The position numbers were made by a program, and so were the translations under genes. Below are positions 25,869 to 32,845 of a stretch of DNA of 33,044 bases, piece by piece. Source of the stretch: Bacilli bacterium (lineage in GTDB: Bacteria > Bacillota_I > Bacilli_A > RF39 > UBA660). Position 1 is the stretch's first letter, and each line of letters starts with the position of its first letter. The notes beneath the pieces are model-generated. The model searched no databases, was not told the DNA's origin, and saw nothing but the letters and a program-made list of their open reading frames with translations. The stretch lies in assembly GCA_017441845.1 (NCBI GenBank), contig JAFRVB010000006.1, forward strand, positions 1-33,044. The letters are read 5' to 3'.

Positions 25869-26987
25869 TTAATACCTACTAGTTATACCTAGATAATTTT
25901 CTAAAGTTATCCAGTTACCATTATTATATAAAGTTTTAGCTAAATCAGTACCAAGGTATCTAATATGCCATGGTTCAAAGATATAACCTGTCTCTCCTTG
26001 ACCATTTCTGGTATAACGAATAATAAATCCATATTTATAACAATTATTATTTAACCATTTACCTTCCTTAGTATTAGCAAAACTTTGATCCAAACTATTA
26101 ATATCAGCCGCTAAACCTGTTTGATGTTCAGAATGACCAGGTCTAGCAGAATATGTATCAGCTGCAGCTTTACCATCTCTAGCAGCATAATTATTATACA
26201 AAGTTTGTTGATAAGAATAAGATCTAAATCCACTTCTTATCCATAAATTAATACCATCTCTTTTCGCATCGTTTTTCATCTTATTAAAATTAGTAGTAAA
26301 AACTTCTAATAAACCACCAGGATTATAATTACTAGGTAATGGATAAGTCTTATTAGCTATCAAAATACCATTAACATAATAAAGTCCATTTCTTTTTTCT
26401 ACTTTATATCCTTTAGAACTAGTTTTATTACTTGAACTAGTAGTATTGTTAGTGGTTTTTTCTTTTTTTACTTCTTCTTTTTTCTTTACAATAAGTTTAA
26501 AATCTTTAGTAGTTGTATTAGATTTATCTTTAACTATATATTTTAATTTATAAGTATTAGGTTTCTTTAAATTATACTTCCCTTCTACTTTTTTATCTAA
26601 TTCATCTTTAGAATCATCACTAATTTTAATATCTTTATAAAAATCTACTTTATCTCCTACAGTAATAGTAATATCTTTTACTCCTTCTATCTTAGGAGGA
26701 TTAACATCTTTTACTATCAATTTGATATTATAATCTTTATTTTTATAACTCATAGTACCTTTATAAGTATTAACTTTATAATTATCTATACTAGCCCATT
26801 TAATTTTAACTTTAATATCTTTAGTAAAATAATCATTTGATTTAGGTATTTTATCTCCTATATTGATAGTGATACTTTCTTTAAATGATTCTTTTCTATT
26901 AGATAGTAAAAATACTATTACTCCTAGTAATAAGATTATTATTAATACTATGATTATTATTTTTACTTTTATTTTTTTCTTTTTCAT
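25869..26987 (-). CDS. D,D-carboxypeptidase (VanY/LAS family), membrane-anchored with an Ig-like domain
   Basis: 372 residues. One membrane segment (about 9-28), a DUF5011-like Ig fold (about 95-168, PPKIEGVKDITITVGDKV), a Lys/Ser/Thr/Asn-rich linker (170-195) and a C-terminal peptidase (about 215-360). Zinc ligands of the LAS family are visible: His288 and Asp295 in SEHQTGLAADI and His341 in EPWHIRYLG, with the supporting SGFRSYSYQ. It should trim the terminal D-Ala from peptidoglycan stem peptides outside the membrane, lowering cross-linking; vancomycin-resistance use is not implied as no vanHAX genes are present. A second beta region (about 40-92) resembles another Ig-like unit. Promoter at 27008-27016. 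Confidence 0.9.
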   Translation of the reverse strand: MKKKKIKVKIIIIVLIIILLLGVIVFLLSNRKESFKESITINIGDKIPKSNDYFTKDIKVKIKWASIDNYKVNTYKGTMSYKNKDYNIKLIVKDVNPPKIEGVKDITITVGDKVDFYKDIKISDDSKDELDKKVEGKYNLKKPNTYKLKYIVKDKSNTTTKDFKLIVKKKEEVKKEKTTNNTTSSSNKTSSKGYKVEKRNGLYYVNGILIANKTYPLPSNYNPGGLLEVFTTNFNKMKNDAKRDGINLWIRSGFRSYSYQQTLYNNYAARDGKAAADTYSARPGHSEHQTGLAADINSLDQSFANTKEGKWLNNNCYKYGFIIRYTRNGQGETGYIFEPWHIRYLGTDLAKTLYNNGNWITLENYLGITSRY

Positions 26988-27007
26988 ATTAACCTCTTAT
27001 CGTTATA

Positions 27008-27016
27008 ATTATAACA
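27008..27016 (-). promoter_or_regulatory. Extended -10 promoter for the carboxypeptidase-ABC operon
   Basis: TGT followed by TATAAT (27013-27008) on the minus strand, 21 bases from the ATG at 26987. It begins directly behind the preceding terminator. Confidence 0.55.
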
Positions 27017-27017
27017 T

Positions 27018-27046
27018 AAAAAGAAGCAACTAACTTACTTCTTTTT
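27018..27046 (-). terminator. Terminator overlapping the end of the 214-residue protein gene
   Basis: Stem AAAAAGAAG/CTTCTTTTT (9 bp), 11-base loop containing the stop codon (27030-27032). The T tract is short and partly in the stem, so it is weaker than the others. Confidence 0.6.
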
Positions 27047-27674
27047 TATTTGGATATTTTCCTTTAATTAATAATACAATTAAAGCTATTAATAATACTA
27101 TGAATATTACGATACTTGTATATGTATAAGCATCCATACTTTTAGTAGTAGTTTCTTTAGGAACATCTTTTTTCTTTTTATCATGTAGTTTAGCAAGATA
27201 ATCAATATTTTTATCTACTTCATCTTTGTCAGTATAATATGAATGTCCTGTGATGATTATATTATTATATCTATATAATGAATAATAATATTTAACTTCT
27301 TTTACTGTATATGAATACTTTAAAATACTATAATTACTATTTTTATCTTCTGTAATATCATAGTCTTTTTCTAATTCTAAATTTAAATCAGTATCTTTTT
27401 GATTAGTATCGTAAACATTTATTATTTGATTTCTAGCTATATTTGAATCTTTATATTCTAGATATTCATAATCATCTATTATGATTTTTTCAGGATCTTT
27501 TTTTCTGATTGCGAGAATACTATCATCTTTATAAGATACATTAAATTTATCTTCTGAAAAAACATTTAAAAAATCTTCTTTTTCTACATTACTATAAGCT
27601 TTAGCTTGAGGAACAATTATAAAAGTTATAAGTATTAAAATTATTAGTAAAGGCGCTTTTTTTATTGTTTGCAT
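27030..27674 (-). CDS. Exported protein with signal peptide and C-terminal membrane helix, unknown function
   Basis: 214 residues: signal peptide (MQTIKKAPLL...QAKA), a charged outside region of about 145 residues rich in Tyr, Asp and Lys, then a membrane helix (IVIFIVLLIALIVLLIKG) with a short basic tail. No family recognised. The start overlaps the end of the prepilin-like gene by 13 bases and has no clear ribosome site of its own (the bases before it are TGATTTTGA), so it depends on coupled translation. This ties its amount to the prepilin-like protein, and a role as its accessory or anchor is a reasonable guess. Confidence 0.75.
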   Translation of the reverse strand: MQTIKKAPLLIILILITFIIVPQAKAYSNVEKEDFLNVFSEDKFNVSYKDDSILAIRKKDPEKIIIDDYEYLEYKDSNIARNQIINVYDTNQKDTDLNLELEKDYDITEDKNSNYSILKYSYTVKEVKYYYSLYRYNNIIITGHSYYTDKDEVDKNIDYLAKLHDKKKKDVPKETTTKSMDAYTYTSIVIFIVLLIALIVLLIKGKYPNKKEVS

Positions 27675-30208
27675 TCAAAATCACACCTTCCTTTTCCACG
27701 CTGTTCTGCGCTTGAATTACCTGCTCCCCCTATATCATTTATTAAACTCACATCTCGTAAACATTCTGTTGGGACATAACGTTCTTTGCTATCAACGACA
27801 ACTCTCCAACACTTTGAATCAGATGTTTTTCCTAAAACATAAACTTTAGTCTTGAATTTTTTAGTACCAATAATATTACTACTACTATTTACATTACAAG
27901 AACTTCTGTAATTTGTTATACCTTTTACATTGCTTGGTGGATAACCACCATTATCACAGAAGAACATTTGATTACAGTTACTTGTGTCAGATACAGAACA
28001 GTTTTTAACCCATTTGATGTAGATTAATATTGTACAGTCTGCGCTTGAAGCATTGCAGAATTTACTAGCAGGAGTTGCGGCATTTTGATCAAATGCTACA
28101 GTCGATCCAGAAGTTTTATACCATTCTTGTTTTACCACTGCATGATAACCACTTCTTGTAACATTCAGATAGTCAGGGTTATTATAATTCCATAAATTAC
28201 TGGCAGTTACTTGATCAGTATATGGAACAGTAGTAACAAGTTCTTTTCCATTGTAATAAACTCTATCGTTTTTTATTGAAATATCTTTATGATGCTTTGG
28301 CGCTAAAGTTCCACCATTGACACTATATTTGATATGAACATCATATACTCTTTTCCAATTAACATGTAATGTTACTGTACAATCTTGCTTTGATGCATCA
28401 CAGAATTGAGCTGCAGAATATACCGTAGCTTGATTATATTTTTTTCCTGTGGCTTTATTTATCCACTCAGCACTAGAAGTAGCTTTATATCCAGTCTTTA
28501 CTATATTTATATAGTTTGCATTGTTACAATCAACTAATCCTGATGTAGATGTACTTTCTCCATAATTAATAGTTGTAGTAGCATAACCACTATCATACTT
28601 AATAAGTCCAGTTGATGATTCTATAGAATAGTGAGTATTGCTTGTTGATAACTTTCCTCCATCAACATTATATTTAATTGTAACTTTATTAATTTTTTTC
28701 CAATTAGCATGTAGCGTTACTGTACAGTCTCCCTGTGAAGCATCACAGAAATCACTTCCAGCATATGCCTTAGCTTGATCATAAACTTTATTACAATACT
28801 TTTTAATTGAACAATCTTTATTTATCCATTCAGAACCAGCCGTCATTTTATAACCCGATCTAGTAAGATTTATGTATTTTGAATTATTATAATCAGCTAA
28901 AGTAGCATTGCCATTTGTATTTAAATTCTCTCCATAATTAGCATAAGTTGTGGCTGGATTTCCTTTATATAGAATAATTCCAGTACTAGAATCTATTGTG
29001 TAATCTTTATTATATTTATCTGCCCACTTAGCTCCGTTAACATTATAGTGAATCTTAACTTTTCCAGGTCCGTGTGTCCAGTTTGCGTATAATTTTACGT
29101 CACAAGTTTCAACATCACCAGAGCAAAAATCACTACCTTTATATTGATCTGCATGGTTATATGTCTTACCTGTACCATCTGGTTCTGTATTCCATTCTTG
29201 ACCACTTTTTATTAAAAATCCATTACGTGTTAAATTTAACCAACTAGAATTATTCCAATCCCATAAGCCACCTGAAGCCAACTCTTCCTCATATGGGAAT
29301 TTCATTGCGACATTACTACCTTTATACAAAACATCTCCATTACTAGCTAAAGTAATATCTGAAAGATGTGGATCTGCTAAAATACCATCATTAGCGTTAA
29401 ATGTTATTTTAACTGTTAATATACGATATTTAACAACTAATTCTCTGTTTATTGTACTTTTATTTCCATCCATATCTTCTAATGTTCCAGTAACTACTAC
29501 TTTAAAATCAGCACTTTCAACTATTGAAGACATTTCAGTAGGATTTTGTATTTCTTTACTAATTGTATTTTCCCAATATTTATTATTAAAATTTAGTACT
29601 TGGCTTTCACCAATCTTAACATCATCTTGATACCATTGATAATTTAATGTTTGTTTTTCTTGTAAACCAGTACCATTATCTTCTATCGTTACTTCTACTT
29701 TAGGAGTTTGATTTTTCTTATATATTGGTTTATTTGGATTATCACTTTTATCAGCTATGCTTGCCTCTGGTCCTGAAGCATCTTCTAATTTACATAAATC
29801 TTTTAATGATGCAGTTGCTTCATCACCATAAACAACTTTTCCATTTTGTCGACAAGTTGTATGTGTTTCATAGTTATAATTTTCTTTTTTATTTTTTCTA
29901 ACCATGACAAAAGTATCTTCAGATCCACAATTTACATCTTTAACCTGAATATCTTCTATCAAATCTTTATCTTTTAATTCTTCATAAGTAATTATTGCAC
30001 AACCTGTTCCATGAGGTCCAAATAAATCAACTGTGTAACTATCTGTGTATAGTTTTCCAGCAGTATTAATAGCTTTACTATAAGCTTCATACTTGGTATC
30101 TTTATTATCTCTTTGAATATAACTTACTGCAGGTATAGCAATGATTGTGATAACTCCCAAGATTGCGACAGCAACTACTAATTCAATTAAAGTGAAACCC
30201 TTCCTCAT
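27662..30208 (-). CDS. Giant type IV prepilin-like protein with four InlB/Flg_new-like repeats
   Basis: 848 residues. The N-terminus MRKG-FTLIELVVAVAILG is a class III/type IV prepilin signal: cleavage after Gly4 leaves Phe with Glu at +5, then a hydrophobic helix to about 28. A pilin-like globular part with Cys pairs (70, 94, 119, 139) is followed by an Ig-like region (about 145-262). Four repeats of 105-120 residues (about 265-377, 383-503, 508-618, 624-733) resemble the Listeria/Bacteroides InlB B-repeat, each closing with F-C-x6-C-x-(V/I)-x-(L/I)-...-W. A Cys-rich end domain (736-848, 10 Cys) has an SH3-like look (KVYVLGK...RYVP). Normal pseudopilins are 100-200 residues. Probably a minor pilin carrying an adhesive head, or a membrane-held pseudopilin. 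No pilus machinery is in the window. AGGAG lies seven bases before the ATG. Confidence 0.88.
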   Translation of the reverse strand: MRKGFTLIELVVAVAILGVITIIAIPAVSYIQRDNKDTKYEAYSKAINTAGKLYTDSYTVDLFGPHGTGCAIITYEELKDKDLIEDIQVKDVNCGSEDTFVMVRKNKKENYNYETHTTCRQNGKVVYGDEATASLKDLCKLEDASGPEASIADKSDNPNKPIYKKNQTPKVEVTIEDNGTGLQEKQTLNYQWYQDDVKIGESQVLNFNNKYWENTISKEIQNPTEMSSIVESADFKVVVTGTLEDMDGNKSTINRELVVKYRILTVKITFNANDGILADPHLSDITLASNGDVLYKGSNVAMKFPYEEELASGGLWDWNNSSWLNLTRNGFLIKSGQEWNTEPDGTGKTYNHADQYKGSDFCSGDVETCDVKLYANWTHGPGKVKIHYNVNGAKWADKYNKDYTIDSSTGIILYKGNPATTYANYGENLNTNGNATLADYNNSKYINLTRSGYKMTAGSEWINKDCSIKKYCNKVYDQAKAYAGSDFCDASQGDCTVTLHANWKKINKVTIKYNVDGGKLSTSNTHYSIESSTGLIKYDSGYATTTINYGESTSTSGLVDCNNANYINIVKTGYKATSSAEWINKATGKKYNQATVYSAAQFCDASKQDCTVTLHVNWKRVYDVHIKYSVNGGTLAPKHHKDISIKNDRVYYNGKELVTTVPYTDQVTASNLWNYNNPDYLNVTRSGYHAVVKQEWYKTSGSTVAFDQNAATPASKFCNASSADCTILIYIKWVKNCSVSDTSNCNQMFFCDNGGYPPSNVKGITNYRSSCNVNSSSNIIGTKKFKTKVYVLGKTSDSKCWRVVVDSKERYVPTECLRDVSLINDIGGAGNSSAEQRGKGRCDFECKQ
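28010..29416 (-). repeat. Four tandem InlB/Flg_new-like repeats inside the prepilin-like protein
   Basis: Each repeat runs from a strand such as IKYNVDGG through N(Y/S)x(N/L)(I/L)(T/V)(R/K)(S/T/N)GY, EWI/EWN and a final FC(D/N)AS...C...W. Cys pairs are 362/369, 488/495, 603/610 and 718/725 of the protein, each six residues apart, which suggests one disulfide per repeat. Confidence 0.8.
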
Positions 30209-30230
30209 ACCATTCTCCTATACTAATAAT

Positions 30231-30239
30231 ATTCTATCA
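30231..30239 (-). promoter_or_regulatory. Extended -10 promoter for the prepilin-like gene
   Basis: TGA followed by TAGAAT (30236-30231) on the minus strand, 23 bases from the ATG at 30208. It overlaps the end of the preceding small gene's 3' region. Confidence 0.45.
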
Positions 30240-30245
30240 TATTTT

Positions 30246-30581
30246 TTAACTTTTGACATCACTTTTCTCATTAATGTATGTTATTATTTGATTTTTCCAT
30301 TCTTCAATCAAAATATTATAATTACGATATAATCTTTCTACATATATGTTTTTATTAGAATAATTATTAAAATAATTATTTATCTCTAAATCTAAGATTA
30401 ATAAATCATCTAATTTTATTTCTTTTAAAGTATATGTTTTTTCAAAAGACTTATACCAATTCTTTAATAGAAGTCTAATACTTTTAATTTGATTAATATC
30501 CGTATAAAAACAATTAATATAAATTGTATCTATTGAATCAATTGTTTGTATATATAATAATTGTAAATTTTCTTTGTTCAT
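30246..30581 (-). CDS. Small helical protein of unknown function
   Basis: 111 residues, rich in Asn, Ile, Tyr and Leu, predicted mostly helical (LLLKNWYKSFEK, LDDLLILDLEINNYF, RLYRNYNILIEEWKNQIITYI). No signal peptide, membrane segment or known motif. The gene has its own ribosome site (GAGAGG five bases before the ATG) and a TATAAT at 30600-30595, and ends just before the prepilin-like gene, so it is probably real. I see no distinct terminator after it, so readthrough into the prepilin-like gene is possible. Function unknown. Confidence 0.6.
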   Translation of the reverse strand: MNKENLQLLYIQTIDSIDTIYINCFYTDINQIKSIRLLLKNWYKSFEKTYTLKEIKLDDLLILDLEINNYFNNYSNKNIYVERLYRNYNILIEEWKNQIITYINEKSDVKS

Positions 30582-30594
30582 AATTACCTCTCAT

Positions 30595-30600
30595 ATTATA
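30595..30600 (-). promoter_or_regulatory. Possible -10 box for the 111-residue protein gene
   Basis: TATAAT on the minus strand, 14 bases before the ATG (30581); no TG extension and no clear -35 box. Confidence 0.35.
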
Positions 30601-30626
30601 TATACTCTTTATATTTATAAATACTA

Positions 30627-30653
30627 AAAAAACTTAACAATTGTTAAGTTTTT
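30627..30653 (-). terminator. Terminator after the DUF362 gene
   Basis: 11-bp near-perfect palindrome (AAAAACTTAAC with GTTAAGTTTTT, loop AATT), then a run of T on the minus strand. The stem overlaps the stop codon (30652-30654). The symmetric T/A tracts would let it act in both directions. Confidence 0.82.
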
Positions 30654-31542
30654 AATCTATATTTATTAACTCATATTCAGTAGAACCTAGCTCTAGTGCT
30701 TCAGCATACTCAGTAATATGTCTTCCTAGTTTACTATCTATTCTTTCTCTTAATAATTTGGCTCCTTCTTCCTCAGAATTCCATATCATATTAAGAAAGG
30801 CTTGATCATTAGCAACAGGATCTGTTGAAGCAATTATTCCGATATCAGGCATTACTGGATCAGTTTGATTTTCATCACAATCACAATCTACTGATAAAAA
30901 GTTCATTACTGTTATATAGACAATTGGTTTGTTTTCTGACTTTAAATAATCAGATACAGCTTTTGCTGCTTCAGCCATTGATTCAATAAAGTCAATTTGT
31001 TCAAAAGGTGTTTTCCAACAAACATTTGGATCTTCTGTAACTCCACACGAGTGAATGTAGGCTTTACCATTACGAGAAGCAATACCGATAGATTGATTTT
31101 TTAAATTAGCACCAAATCCTCCCATAATATGACCTTTACCATGAGCTAAATTTAAAATTGAATCATAATTTTTAAAATTTTCACCAATAATATCATATTT
31201 TAGATGCTGTCCATTGTTTACTGGTATTTTGAATTCACCATTAGCATCCATAATATCTACTTCGGCTATAGAAGTGAAGCCATGTTCTTCAGCAACTTTT
31301 AAATGATCTTCTACAGTTTCTCGTTTACCGGTATAAGCTGTATTACATTCAATAATAGTACCATTTAATTTTTTTACTAAAGGACCTATTAAATCAGCTT
31401 TTAAATATCCTTTTGAACCTGCTTCCCCTGTTGATACTTTAACTCCTACTTTACCTGTTAATTCAACACCTAAATGTTTATAAATATCTAATAGTTTTTC
31501 AGGTGTTATTTCTCTTGTAAAATATACTTTTGCTTTTTCCAT
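30652..31542 (-). CDS. DUF362 domain protein
   Basis: 296 residues covering a DUF362 domain: KVGVKVSTGEAG near 32, AYTGKRETVEDHLKVAEEHGF, ILNLAHGKGHIMGGFGANLKNQSIG (lysine- and glycine-rich core, about 130-153) and STDPVANDQAFLNMIW near the end. Many DUF362 proteins carry ferredoxin-type [4Fe-4S] Cys clusters; here only VDCDCDE remains, so the usual cluster is not evident. The biochemical role of the family is unclear. It starts nine bases after the stop of the guanine deaminase-like gene with AAGGAG upstream, so both are on one mRNA. Confidence 0.85.
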   Translation of the reverse strand: MEKAKVYFTREITPEKLLDIYKHLGVELTGKVGVKVSTGEAGSKGYLKADLIGPLVKKLNGTIIECNTAYTGKRETVEDHLKVAEEHGFTSIAEVDIMDANGEFKIPVNNGQHLKYDIIGENFKNYDSILNLAHGKGHIMGGFGANLKNQSIGIASRNGKAYIHSCGVTEDPNVCWKTPFEQIDFIESMAEAAKAVSDYLKSENKPIVYITVMNFLSVDCDCDENQTDPVMPDIGIIASTDPVANDQAFLNMIWNSEEEGAKLLRERIDSKLGRHITEYAEALELGSTEYELINID

Positions 31543-31551
31543 ATTATCTCC

Positions 31552-32031
31552 TTAATAAATTTGTTTATTTTTTGTTTCCATGAAGTCATCAAACACTTCT
31601 TCTGCTTTGTCACTATCAATTTGTTTTAATTTGATGAATTTTTGATTTTTACCTTGTAAGTAGTCATAGATATCATCATCTCTAAAACCTATTTCATCTA
31701 CTTCTTCTTTAGTATTAGCATAATAAACTTCTTTTATATTTGCCCAAATAATAGCTGATAAACACATTGGACATGGTTCGGCACTTGTATATAGAACACA
31801 ATCAGTTAAATCATGAGTGTCAAGTTCTTTACAAGCTTTTCTTATAGCATTTATTTCAGCATGAGCTGTTGGATCTTTACTTTGAACAACAGTATTATGA
31901 CCCTTAGCAATAATTTTGTTATCTTTTACAATCGCACATCCAAAAGGACCACCTTTTGTATAATCATTACTTTTGTTCTTTTCAGACTCTTCAATGGCAA
32001 CTTCCATTGCTTCTTTATCTATCTCTTTCAT
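31552..32031 (-). CDS. guaD: Guanine deaminase-like zinc enzyme (CDA fold)
   Basis: 159 residues, one cytidine-deaminase-type domain. HAE (His57, Glu59) and PCPMC (Cys87, Cys90) are the zinc and catalytic residues. The context around them, TAHAEINAIRKACK, and the later EIGFRDDDIYDYL match the B. subtilis guanine deaminase pattern (guanine to xanthine + NH3) better than tRNA adenosine deaminase TadA, but TadA cannot be excluded without a search. The ATG is five bases after GAGGAG. Co-transcribed with the DUF362 gene. Confidence 0.82.
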   Translation of the reverse strand: MKEIDKEAMEVAIEESEKNKSNDYTKGGPFGCAIVKDNKIIAKGHNTVVQSKDPTAHAEINAIRKACKELDTHDLTDCVLYTSAEPCPMCLSAIIWANIKEVYYANTKEEVDEIGFRDDDIYDYLQGKNQKFIKLKQIDSDKAEEVFDDFMETKNKQIY

Positions 32032-32051
32032 ATATACTCCTCTACAATTTC

Positions 32052-32060
32052 ATTATAACA
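32052..32060 (-). promoter_or_regulatory. Extended -10 promoter for the guanine deaminase operon
   Basis: TGT then TATAAT (32057-32052) on the minus strand, 20 bases from the ATG at 32031, directly after the preceding terminator. Confidence 0.6.
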
Positions 32061-32062
32061 TA

Positions 32063-32085
32063 AAAGAGACTTATTCAGTCTCTTT
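32063..32085 (-). terminator. Terminator after the metallothionein-like gene
   Basis: 8-bp perfect stem (AAAGAGAC/GTCTCTTT) with a 7-base loop that holds the stop codon (32071-32073); the stem is followed by T-rich sequence on the minus strand. Confidence 0.75.
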
Positions 32086-32232
32086 CTTTTGACATTCACA
32101 TTTGTCTTCTTCGCAAGTGCATTCTTTTCCTTCTTCGCATTTGCAAGAATCATCATCGCAAGTACACTCTTTTCCTTCTTGACATCCACATGTACAATCA
32201 GGACCACAAGTACATTTCTTTTCTTCTTCCAT
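32071..32232 (-). CDS. Metallothionein-like Cys-rich small protein
   Basis: 53 residues from the ATG at 32232 (MEEEKKC), six bases after GGAG; a longer reading frame from 32256 lies in the preceding gene and lacks a ribosome site. Thirteen Cys (25%) are placed in Cys-x-Cys pairs (CTC, CTCGC, CTC, CKC, CTC, CEC), no aromatic residues and no signal peptide, with an internal repeat EGKECTC. This matches a cytoplasmic thiolate metal-binding protein (zinc, cadmium, copper), but it is not one of the standard bacterial SmtA or MymT families I know. It follows the YbaK-like gene after one base, so the two are translated together. Alternatives: a low-complexity metal buffer or a Cys-storage peptide. 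Confidence 0.78.
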   Translation of the reverse strand: MEEEKKCTCGPDCTCGCQEGKECTCDDDSCKCEEGKECTCEEDKCECQKKETE

Positions 32233-32233
32233 C

Positions 32234-32704
32234 TTATTCTCCTTCTTTACAAACATCTATCCATTTTTCATAGTTAGTTATTTCTTCTAATTCACTTATT
32301 GTCAATTTTACAGCGCTGTTAGATGAACCAGCTGCGGGATAAATTATTTCATGTTTTTTTAGTGATTCGTCTAAATATATCTTGACATTATCATTTACAC
32401 CAAAAGGACATACTCCACCGACTGCGTGACCTATCAGTCTTTCAACATCATCAAATTTGATCATCTTTGCTTTTGTTTTAAATTCTTGTTTATATTTAGA
32501 ATTGTCAATTCTTGCGTTGCCTGATACTAAAATAAGTATTGGATCTTCTCCTATTAAGAAAGATAGTGTCTTACCTATTTCATCACCATCACAACCAATG
32601 GCGTGTGCAGCTTCATCAACTGTGGCGCTTGATTCATTGAATTCCATTATATTTCCAGCTAGACCAAATTTTCCAATATATTCCTTTGCTCTTGTAAATG
32701 ACAT
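32234..32704 (-). CDS. ybaK: YbaK/ProX-type aminoacyl-tRNA(Pro) deacylase
   Basis: 156 residues, a single YbaK/EbsC domain. The conserved Lys45 sits in EIGKTLSFL, with ILVSGNARID and AVGGVCPFGV following, as in editing enzymes that free wrongly attached Cys or Ala from tRNA(Pro). Which amino acid it removes cannot be told from sequence. It lies directly downstream of two tRNA-Pro genes, behind their terminator and its own promoter. GAGGTGA precedes the ATG. It shares an operon with the Cys-rich protein, notable because Cys is a substrate of the YbaK reaction. Confidence 0.9.
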   Translation of the reverse strand: MSFTRAKEYIGKFGLAGNIMEFNESSATVDEAAHAIGCDGDEIGKTLSFLIGEDPILILVSGNARIDNSKYKQEFKTKAKMIKFDDVERLIGHAVGGVCPFGVNDNVKIYLDESLKKHEIIYPAAGSSNSAVKLTISELEEITNYEKWIDVCKEGE

Positions 32705-32721
32705 CGTATCACCTCTAAAGT

Positions 32722-32730
32722 ATTATAACA
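32722..32730 (-). promoter_or_regulatory. Extended -10 promoter for the deacylase operon
   Basis: TGT then TATAAT (32727-32722) on the minus strand, 18 bases from the ATG at 32704. Starts immediately behind the tRNA terminator. Confidence 0.6.
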
Positions 32731-32754
32731 AAAAAACTACTAAAATAGTAGTTT
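32731..32754 (-). terminator. Terminator of the tRNA transcript
   Basis: 9-bp stem (AAACTACTA/TAGTAGTTT), loop of three bases, followed by a run of seven T on the minus strand, ten bases after the CCA end of the last tRNA. Confidence 0.85.
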
Positions 32755-32763
32755 ATTTTCAAA

Positions 32764-32840
32764 TGGTCGAGAAGACAGGATTTGAACCTGCAACCGCTCG
32801 GTCCCAAACCGAGAGCTCTACCAAGTTGAGCCACTTCTCG
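32764..32840 (-). tRNA. tRNA-Pro (UGG), copy 1
   Basis: 77 bases on the minus strand with encoded CCA. Acceptor stem CGAGAAG/CTTCTCG, D arm with GGTAGAGC, anticodon stem CTCGG/CCGAG, loop TTTGGGA (anticodon TGG), T arm GGTTCAAATCC. Nearly identical to the copy at 32846-32922, differing only in one acceptor base pair. Confidence 0.97.
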
Positions 32841-32845
32841 AAAAA

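Noticed and set aside
25869-26987. Vancomycin resistance cassette
   Set aside because: Only a VanY-like carboxypeptidase is present, with no vanHAX or vanRS neighbours; housekeeping wall trimming is more likely.
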